Assembly: GCA_903870235.1 (NCBI GenBank)
Contig: CAIQCA010000063.1
Location: 1-10,450 of the forward strand
Length of the DNA stretch: 10,450 bases
DNA from: an uncultured bacterium
Lineage (GTDB): Bacteria; Patescibacteriota; Minisyncoccia; Phycocordibacterales; PALSA-1337
Direction of reading: 5' to 3'
The position numbers and the translations under genes are program-made. Numbering within the stretch: position 1 is the first letter of the stretch; the number at the start of each line of letters is the position of its first letter. Below, piece by piece: positions 5,841 to 10,450 of this stretch. The notes under the pieces were generated by a model. The model saw only the letters and a list, made by a program, of their open reading frames with translations. It was not told the origin of the DNA and searched no databases.

Positions 5841-5891
5841 TAGGCACATTCGTGCAAACCTTATGTAACAGGTTAAGTTACATCACAGGAG
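5841..5891 (+). promoter_or_regulatory. structured 5' leader of unit D, possible H-type pseudoknot before the ribosome binding site
   Basis: The predicted transcript opens with TAGGCACATTC, shared with unit A, here completing a hairpin: GCAC (5844-5847), ATTC loop, GTGC (5852-5855). Next, ATGTAAC (5863-5869) pairs perfectly with GTTACAT (5877-5883). Its loop contains AGGTT (5870-5874), complementary to AACCT (5857-5861) upstream of the stem. The two pairings interleave, giving either a compact H-type pseudoknot or two exclusive folds. The Shine-Dalgarno AGGAG (5887-5891) starts 4 bases later, 9 bases before the ATG. Confidence 0.55.
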
Positions 5892-5900
5892 ATCGTTGAA

Positions 5901-6596
5901 ATGATAGCAACACAAAATGGTAAACAGCCGCCGGTAGAATTTGCGGATCGCGGCTTGTTTCTAGACGTATTACATGGAATGCGGGAAGGTGGTTTCGGCA
6001 TGTTCTCTCAGGTCGCAATTGGTACCGCGGATTTGCCTTATCGTGATCCAGAAAAACGAGCTCGGATTACTGAGCAGTTTTACTGGGCCGAGGGGAAACA
6101 GTTGATCATTAAACTCAGTCATCACGAGCATACTGAGCAAGATGGCCAGCAAACACGCATGTGGAGCCAGTGGAACGTGGATGTTTACCTCGGCTTCATC
6201 CGGTCGTGGGATGGTCTGGTTGACTTGGCTCCTGGTGGGGACGTGAACAGGATTCCGTTCTTCAATACGGGACATCAGCAAGCCTTTGCTCCGGAGGGGC
6301 TTGTCTGTTGTGGAGGTAGTTACAGCGGAATGGAAAAGTTGGTTGAAGCCAACTTCTATTTCAACTCACGGATCGAATACGTGAGTCCGGCTTGTATCGT
6401 CAGCGCGGCTGTCGCGATCAAAAACATGACGAGCAAGTACCTCCGTCCGCTGCCGTTCGCTGAACTCTGGGTTCACTCGTTTCCGCCGTCGTATCACTTC
6501 CCAGAATGTGAAGAGTTGTTCTGGAGCCGGTTCGACAAACGGAACCTTCGTTCCTTGGTGACTTGTCCGCACGGATCACCGGGATTGAAACGATGA
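5901..6596 (+). CDS. orphan soluble protein, island unit D
   Basis: Function unknown. The product is 231 residues with no signal peptide or membrane segment. It is rich in aromatic residues, Pro and His. Visible marks are a strand-like QLIIKLSHHEH (67-77), MWSQWNVDVYLGFIRSW (87-103), a glycine-rich CCGGSYSG segment (136-143) and a Phe/Pro-rich C-terminal part (PLPFAELWVHSFPPSYHF). Cysteines occur at 136 and 137 and in the C-terminal third. The ATG has AGGAG 9 bases upstream. The stop is TGA, 28 bases before a strong terminator. That is evidence that UGA is a real stop in this genome. Two sampled 60-base lines near the 3' end (6421-6540) count 53% G+C, against 38% and 50% for two lines in polA (1321-1440). 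No family recognised. Confidence 0.72.
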   Translation: MIATQNGKQPPVEFADRGLFLDVLHGMREGGFGMFSQVAIGTADLPYRDPEKRARITEQFYWAEGKQLIIKLSHHEHTEQDGQQTRMWSQWNVDVYLGFIRSWDGLVDLAPGGDVNRIPFFNTGHQQAFAPEGLVCCGGSYSGMEKLVEANFYFNSRIEYVSPACIVSAAVAIKNMTSKYLRPLPFAELWVHSFPPSYHFPECEELFWSRFDKRNLRSLVTCPHGSPGLKR

Positions 6597-6624
6597 AGTC
6601 AGTCAGGGTCAGTTAGTTATTTTG

Positions 6625-6664
6625 GCCCCGTAGAAGAGCCCCTGCTCAACTACGGGGCTTTTCT
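6625..6664 (+). terminator. Rho-independent terminator of unit D with inner hairpin
   Basis: GCCCCGTAG (6625-6633) pairs perfectly with CTACGGGGC (6650-6658), followed by TTTTCT. Inside, GAGC/GCTC closes loop CCCT, flanked by AA on both sides. The T run is on the + strand only. It ends next to the stop codon of the convergent DUF4105 gene. Confidence 0.92.
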
Positions 6665-6666
6665 AT

Positions 6667-7482
6667 TTACTCTCTAATTTTTCTAGAAAAACTATTGTTG
6701 TCCGGATTAGCTTGACCCTTTTCATTGATAAAGAATTTTTCGCGGGCTTTCTCAAAAGTGAGATCGGTGTCTATCAATCCTGAATCAAAAACGTGATATG
6801 CGGAGTAACCGGGGAGGAATACCTTATAGTTTCGTTGGAATTGATCCGGAGCTATTTCGTGTATATGATCAGCTGGATTTGTTGTACAAGTATTGGTGAA
6901 CAAATTGTAAAACTCTGGCTGATTTTTCAGTTTATTGGTTCTCTTGATCATGCTAAGGAAAAGTTTTTGCTGTTGTTCCTTGTTAATTTTCATGGGATAT
7001 AGATACGTAGGCTCATTTCTATAATTTGTGCGCAATTTTATTACATCATTTTCATCGGCGACGACGTACATGAGCTCGTATTGATTGAATAGACTTATCA
7101 GAGCTGAAAATTCTTGCCCAACTTTCTTCCTGATCTCAACTGAGACCGCGACATACGACCCATCTTCAAAGCCGAAGGTGAGAAATGTATGCGCCAAGAA
7201 CTTAAATCGCGAAAAAGGCACAAAGGCAAAGTCTACGGACTTGATTTGGTTGATGTCATAGGTCTTGTCATAGTAAAGAGGCGTATAATCTTTTTGAGAT
7301 TTATATTTAAAATTTCTGACATTGTGTACGGTGACCAAAGCGCCGTTTATGTCAGCGAAAGCTAAAACTTTTTGGTCCGGAGCCCAGGCTGCTTCATTGG
7401 TTGGTTTGAATCGCATCAAAAGCATGACAACGATAATAAGGAGTGGTGGAAGCATGTACCAGATTTGATAAGGGATATCCAT
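6667..7482 (-). CDS. membrane-anchored DUF4105 (Lnb N-terminal domain-like) protein
   Basis: The product is 271 residues. One membrane segment at about 7-23 (IWYMLPPLLIIVVMLLM) anchors a domain on the outer side of the membrane. Residues 50-201 match what I know of DUF4105/Lnb N-terminal periplasmic domain proteins: VTVHNVRNFKY, a DYTPLYYDKTYDI segment, FKFLAHTFLTFGFEDG, VAVSVEIRKKVG, YELMYVVADENDVIKLRTNYR, and YNLFTNTCTTN. H98 and C199 are in the strongly conserved blocks and could form a thiol active site, but the family's reaction is not established to my knowledge. The 70-residue C-terminal tail is not recognised. The start has no Shine-Dalgarno sequence; an internal Met (residue 10) inside the membrane segment is a less likely start. 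A weak -10-like TATACT on the - strand (7514-7519) lies upstream without a clear -35. Confidence 0.88.
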   Translation of the reverse strand: MDIPYQIWYMLPPLLIIVVMLLMRFKPTNEAAWAPDQKVLAFADINGALVTVHNVRNFKYKSQKDYTPLYYDKTYDINQIKSVDFAFVPFSRFKFLAHTFLTFGFEDGSYVAVSVEIRKKVGQEFSALISLFNQYELMYVVADENDVIKLRTNYRNEPTYLYPMKINKEQQQKLFLSMIKRTNKLKNQPEFYNLFTNTCTTNPADHIHEIAPDQFQRNYKVFLPGYSAYHVFDSGLIDTDLTFEKAREKFFINEKGQANPDNNSFSRKIRE

Positions 7483-7577
7483 TGAGGTGATTGATGTATG
7501 TAACTTATGGCCTAGTATAGTCTATTACCAAGGCATCTGCATGTGATAATTTTGTGGGGAGGTGTCTCGACTGTGCC

Positions 7578-7608
7578 ACTTGACTTTTCTCAAGTTTTAA
7601 TATAGGAT
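7578..7608 (+). promoter_or_regulatory. candidate promoter with overlapping inverted repeat before the surface-protein gene
   Basis: TTGACT (7580-7585) and TAGGAT (7603-7608, 4 of 6 consensus bases) are 17 bases apart. A perfect inverted repeat, ACTTGA (7578-7583) and TCAAGT (7590-7595), overlaps the -35 and could be an operator. The leader would be about 60 bases without a Shine-Dalgarno sequence. Confidence 0.35.
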
Positions 7609-7676
7609 TTTTTATAGCATATACCTTATAAGTAGATAACAATTTGTGGCTCAACAAGGCCGCGTGATTTAATTTT

Positions 7677-9443
7677 ATGAGAAATATTAATACCAACAAA
7701 ATTCATTTGTTTAGAATGGTCAGCATGATTGCGGCCGTATTTGTAGTTTTTGCTGTATCGACCACGATTGCTCATGGAGCCGCTTACACTCTTGTTGCCT
7801 CTCCAACAACGGTCGCATCAGGTTCCCTGATCACTCTCAATTGGTCAGCGCCTATAAGTAGAAGTGGACACACTGCTGATTGGGTAGCTTTGTATCAGGT
7901 TGGTAATCCAGATACTAACTATACAACCTGGAGTAATACTGCCGGTGCAACCAGTGGGACATTTACTACTAACGCCCCTGCCACAGCAGGGCTTTATGAA
8001 TTTCGTTATCTTCTCGATAATGGTTACGTAGATGTTGCAAGAAGTAATGTGATAGTGGTCACGGGTTCGGTTGTACCTCCAGTGACTACTTATATTATAA
8101 ATACTTCTTCTTCATCTGGTGGAACAACTTCTGGTGGTGGAACATTTAATTCAGGCTCAGCGGTTACAGTTGTTGCCTCTCCTTATTCTAACTACACATT
8201 TGTTAATTGGACCGAAGGTAGCGTATCTGTTTCTTCGTCCTTGTCTTATACTTTTACTGCCAATGCAAATCGAAACCTAGTGGCAAATTTTGTGTATTCG
8301 ACAGCCAACCTCAATGTCTCTTGTTCAGCCGGCCAAATCGTAGTTTCTACTGGGGACTCTGTGAACTGGGTTGCCAATGTATCTGGTGGAAATGGATATT
8401 ATACATATAGCTGGTCTGGTGATGAGGGTTTATCAGGTTACGGTTCCAGCGTATATAAAAATTATTACAATACAGGAAATAAATTTGCATCTGTGACTGT
8501 TACTTCCGGTAGTCAAACCCTAACAAGAGCTTGTAACAACTCTGTATCGGTTAGTTCGTCTTATTACAACAACAATCAGAATTACTATAACTACAACAAT
8601 AACTATTACCTTCCGCTCCAAGTGAGCTGTAGTAGTGACAAAGGTTTTACGTTGGTGCCCTACGGCACTTCTGTTTACTGGTCTGCGGTAGTGTCTGGTG
8701 GTAATGGTGTATACAACTACTCATGGTCAGGTTCTGATGGTTTGTATGGATATAGCCAAGGAGTCAACTATGCTTACAACAGCCAAGGCCTCAAAAACGC
8801 CTCGGTGGTTGTTTCTTCTGGCGGCCAAACCGCCACAGCATATTGTGTTAACCCGGTTAATGTTGGTTATCAAAATACTTACCAAAACACTTATACGACA
8901 TATCAGAATCCGATATATCCGCAGGTTTATTCTATCGCTAACCCAAATATTAGTTCGAATAATTTTAATGGTCTCGATGTGACTTGTTCAGTTGAGCCAG
9001 AATCGGTGGCTACCGATCAGCCAGCTACCTGGGATTCTGAAGTAACGGGCGGTGTGGCACCATATACTTATTCTTGGACAGGAACCGACGGTCTATCAGG
9101 AAATCAGGCGTCAGTTACAAAATTTTATTCCACAACAGGCGACAAGAGTGCGGTTGTGAGTGTGACCTCTAGTGATGGTAAGACTGGTATCCGTGCCTGT
9201 GCAAATGAGTTAACAGTTCATCCAGTCGGTGGAGTTTATTATCGTCCGGCCCCTATCATTCAAACAATTGTTCAGCCGGCCGCAACTCAGCCACCGGTTC
9301 AGCCTACACAAAACAGTAATCCGCTTTCAGCTTCAGCCTTATTTTCTCTTAGCAATATCTCTTGGGGATGGATTGCAGTGTTAATTATTTTGATCCTCTT
9401 CTCCATGGTGATGTACCTCTTGTTTACTCGTCCACGAGTGTAA
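7677..9443 (+). CDS. large surface protein with Ig/PKD-like repeats and C-terminal membrane anchor
   Basis: A 588-residue cell-surface protein, probably a structural or adhesive envelope component. A signal peptide occupies residues 1-35 (hydrophobic core 14-28, likely cleavage near AHGA). Residues 37-128 form a beta domain (ITLNWSAP, ADWVALYQVG, LYEFRYLLDNG). Residues 136-205 match the divergent InlB B-repeat pattern (SAVTVVASPYSNYTFVNWTE to NLVANF). Three PKD-like repeats follow, each holding a YSWSG or YSWTG motif and bounded by one Cys pair: C216/C286, C318/C390 and C437/C508, spaced 70-72 residues, so a disulfide per repeat is likely. Linkers are Asn/Tyr-rich (295-312) or Tyr/Gln/Thr-rich (396-430). 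A Pro/Gln-rich stalk precedes a membrane helix at about 564-583, with TRPRV left in the cytoplasm. No LPxTG motif is present. No Shine-Dalgarno precedes the ATG. Confidence 0.9.
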   Translation: MRNINTNKIHLFRMVSMIAAVFVVFAVSTTIAHGAAYTLVASPTTVASGSLITLNWSAPISRSGHTADWVALYQVGNPDTNYTTWSNTAGATSGTFTTNAPATAGLYEFRYLLDNGYVDVARSNVIVVTGSVVPPVTTYIINTSSSSGGTTSGGGTFNSGSAVTVVASPYSNYTFVNWTEGSVSVSSSLSYTFTANANRNLVANFVYSTANLNVSCSAGQIVVSTGDSVNWVANVSGGNGYYTYSWSGDEGLSGYGSSVYKNYYNTGNKFASVTVTSGSQTLTRACNNSVSVSSSYYNNNQNYYNYNNNYYLPLQVSCSSDKGFTLVPYGTSVYWSAVVSGGNGVYNYSWSGSDGLYGYSQGVNYAYNSQGLKNASVVVSSGGQTATAYCVNPVNVGYQNTYQNTYTTYQNPIYPQVYSIANPNISSNNFNGLDVTCSVEPESVATDQPATWDSEVTGGVAPYTYSWTGTDGLSGNQASVTKFYSTTGDKSAVVSVTSSDGKTGIRACANELTVHPVGGVYYRPAPIIQTIVQPAATQPPVQPTQNSNPLSASALFSLSNISWGWIAVLIILILFSMVMYLLFTRPRV

Positions 9444-9460
9444 TCGACGATAAGTCATTT

Positions 9461-9506
9461 CGCCGGCCATTTCGTATATACTTTATACGGTCTTTATAGT
9501 CCGGCG
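9461..9506. terminator. possible nested hairpin between convergent genes
   Basis: CGTATA (9473-9478) pairs perfectly with TATACG (9484-9489), between the stop of the surface-protein gene and the stop of the DoxX gene. Outside it, CGCCGG (9461-9466) pairs with CCGGCG (9501-9506), the last bases being in the DoxX gene. There is no long T run, so a terminator role on either strand is uncertain. Confidence 0.4.
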
Positions 9507-9859
9507 TAATCTATGGCCCAGATTCCTGCGCCAGTAACAAGTAGAGAGATTGCTAGTATCAAAAGTATCAAATAGTAGTTTACTCCGTTCGTGAGGAAAG
9601 CTTTTTTGTGCACACGCTCTACCAAACGAACAACAAGGTTGATGATGACGACAATAACTGCGCCCTGGGTCCAGAGACCAATTACCAAAAGAGCTCCGGT
9701 GATGAACTCAATAAAAGCGATGACTTTTTTCTGGGTCGATAATGGTCTGGATGCTATAGCTTGGTAAGTCCAGTATAGAAATACTGCGCCCAAGGTCAAA
9801 CGTATAATGAGTGGTGAAATTTGGCTCCACGAAAGTAAAGTAGGAAATAGTGATAGCAT
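9494..9859 (-). CDS. DoxX-family membrane protein
   Basis: A 121-residue integral membrane protein with four membrane helices at about 15-33, 45-62, 64-80 and 94-112. It matches the DoxX family by its opening (PLIIRLTLGAVFLYW), the FIEFITGALLVIGLWTQ block typical of helix 2 and its turn, and a short polar loop before the last helix (FLTNGVNYYLILL). DoxX-like proteins are found with redox and thiol-stress systems, but this member has no such partner nearby and its role is unassigned. It is divergent from the SpoU methyltransferase gene with only 26 bases between the ATG codons and convergent with the surface-protein gene. No Shine-Dalgarno sequence is seen. A TAGAAT hexamer on the - strand (9879-9884) is a possible -10. 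Confidence 0.88.
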   Translation of the reverse strand: MLSLFPTLLSWSQISPLIIRLTLGAVFLYWTYQAIASRPLSTQKKVIAFIEFITGALLVIGLWTQGAVIVVIINLVVRLVERVHKKAFLTNGVNYYLILLILAISLLVTGAGIWAIDYAGL

Positions 9860-9871
9860 AATATTGTGTTA

Positions 9872-9880
9872 TGTGATAAT
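9872..9880 (+). promoter_or_regulatory. extended -10 before the SpoU methyltransferase gene
   Basis: TG, one base, then GATAAT (9875-9880) is an extended -10 element. It lies in the 26-base divergent gap. Transcription would start near 9887, within a base or two of the ATG at 9886, or about 5 bases before the second in-frame ATG at 9892. A leaderless mRNA starting at one of them fits. Confidence 0.45.
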
Positions 9881-9885
9881 TCTAT

Positions 9886-10404
9886 ATGTATATGATAGCA
9901 AAGAAACAACCGAAGACCAAAGGGGGAGATGCGCGACTTATCTTGGACAACATCCGTAGTGTTTATAATGTTGGTTCAATCTTCCGAACCGCGGAGACTC
10001 TTGGCATCAAAAAAGTCTACTGTGTTGGGACTACTCCGACGCCACTGGATCGTTTCGATAGGAAGCGCAAAGATTTTGCTAAGGTAGCTCTTGGAGCAGA
10101 AGATATTTTGGAGTGGGAATATGTCGATGATAAAAGTGTTGTGGCCTTAATCAATAAAATGAAGAAAGAAGGGCTTAAGATAATTGCACTTGAACAATCA
10201 CAGAAGTCTGTTGATTATAAGAAAGTAAAAAATACCTTCGACGGAGGTGCGGTCATCATTCTCGGTAATGAAGTAGATGGTGTCTCGGCTAAACTTTTGA
10301 AACTGTCTGATGTAATTGCTGAAATACCTATGGTTGGTAAAAAAGAATCTCTGAATGTGTCGGTGGCTGGCGCGGTCTTCTTGTTTAGGCTACTTGATAG
10401 ATAA
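9886..10404 (+). CDS. SpoU/TrmH-family RNA 2'-O-methyltransferase
   Basis: A SPOUT-class enzyme that moves a methyl group from S-adenosylmethionine to a ribose 2'-OH of tRNA or rRNA in the cytoplasm. At 172 residues it is a minimal single-domain form with no extra RNA-binding domain. Motif 1 is LILDNIRSVYNVGSIFRTAE (N28, catalytic-type R34). Motif 2 is IILGNEVDGVS (G127, N128, E129). Motif 3 is IPMVGKKESLNVSVAGAV (147-163, S155, N157, S159), which builds the knot and binds the cofactor. The target nucleotide cannot be told from sequence; TrmL, TrmH and RlmB-like roles are all possible. The in-frame ATG at 9892 is an equally plausible start given the -10 position, and would remove only two residues. 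Confidence 0.93.
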   Translation: MYMIAKKQPKTKGGDARLILDNIRSVYNVGSIFRTAETLGIKKVYCVGTTPTPLDRFDRKRKDFAKVALGAEDILEWEYVDDKSVVALINKMKKEGLKIIALEQSQKSVDYKKVKNTFDGGAVIILGNEVDGVSAKLLKLSDVIAEIPMVGKKESLNVSVAGAVFLFRLLDR

Positions 10405-10420
10405 GCGCACGTCGTCTAAT
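10394..10420 (+). promoter_or_regulatory. candidate promoter of mutM
   Basis: TTGATA (10394-10399) and TCTAAT (10415-10420) are 15 bases apart, and the -10 ends 8 bases before the mutM ATG. The leader would be about 2 bases. Confidence 0.35.
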
Positions 10421-10428
10421 ATTCCAAT

Positions 10429-10450
10429 ATGCCTGAACTTCCTGAAGTGC
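10429..10450 (+). CDS. mutM: formamidopyrimidine-DNA glycosylase, first 7 codons only
   Basis: The window ends inside this gene. The seven visible codons read MPELPEV, the invariant N-terminus of MutM/Fpg and its Nei relatives. Pro2 is the catalytic nucleophile and Glu3 the acid for removing oxidised bases such as 8-oxoguanine. It starts 24 bases after the methyltransferase stop, with a -10-like hexamer just before it and no Shine-Dalgarno sequence. MPELPEV favours Fpg over Nei. Confidence 0.88.

Noticed and set aside
5186..6596. Units C and D as a toxin-antitoxin pair
   Set aside because: They are separately transcribed with a terminator between them, are larger than typical pairs, and show no toxin or antitoxin motif.
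6594..6664. Recoding of UGA as glycine (SR1/Gracilibacteria code)
   Set aside because: Unit D ends in TGA directly before a strong terminator, and reading through would run across that terminator. I saw no in-frame TGA in the core genes.
3313..6668. Integron cassette array as the explanation of the island
   Set aside because: No attC-like sites with RYYYAAC/GTTRRRY cores were found at the unit boundaries, no integron integrase is present, and every unit has its own promoter, unlike typical cassettes.
7677..9443. LPxTG/sortase anchoring of the surface protein
   Set aside because: The C-terminus has a membrane helix and short basic tail but no LPxTG-like motif.
1..10450. CRISPR array, insertion sequence or transposase
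   Set aside because: No regularly spaced direct repeats and no transposase- or recombinase-like protein were found on either strand.

Overview
The window looks like chromosomal DNA of a Candidate Phyla Radiation (Patescibacteria) bacterium, most likely a Parcubacteria/Paceibacteria-type lineage. This is inferred from compact versions of core genes (a polymerase I with a collapsed proofreading region, a 241-residue delta-like clamp-loader subunit), core genes with no Shine-Dalgarno sequence, a tRNA gene without encoded CCA, and an accessory protein of a type I remember from Parcubacteria genomes. TGA ends one gene just before a strong terminator, so the UGA=Gly code of SR1/Gracilibacteria is not in use.

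Left core block (1-3312, + strand): the 3' two thirds of polA, tsaE, a holA-like gene and tRNA-Lys(UUU). tsaE and holA have -10-like hexamers only 9-11 bases before their ATG and no ribosome binding site, so their transcripts may be nearly leaderless.

Accessory island (about 3313-6668, + strand): four orphan genes in a row, each a self-contained unit with its own sigma70-type promoter, a leader of about 60-110 bases with hairpins, a Shine-Dalgarno sequence, one ORF and a Rho-independent terminator. Three promoters have a perfect TTGACA. Two leaders share the 11-mer TAGGCACATTC. Three terminators carry a second small hairpin inside the main stem. A 12/13 copy of the tRNA-Lys 3' end lies after the first unit, hinting at past integration at the tRNA. 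This island is the most interesting part. None of its four products can be given a function; the second belongs, from memory, to a recurrent CPR-only family.

Right block (6667-10450): a membrane-anchored DUF4105 (Lnb N-terminal domain-like) protein on the - strand, convergent with the island; a 588-residue surface protein with a signal peptide, an N-terminal beta domain, an InlB B-repeat-like domain, three Cys-paired PKD-like repeats and a C-terminal membrane anchor; a DoxX-family membrane protein (-); a SpoU/TrmH-family RNA 2'-O-methyltransferase; and the first codons of mutM (MPELPEV). The core genes serve DNA replication and repair (polA, holA, mutM) and tRNA maturation (tsaE, the SpoU enzyme). 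The surface protein and DUF4105 protein act at the envelope. The island genes have no visible functional link to either side.
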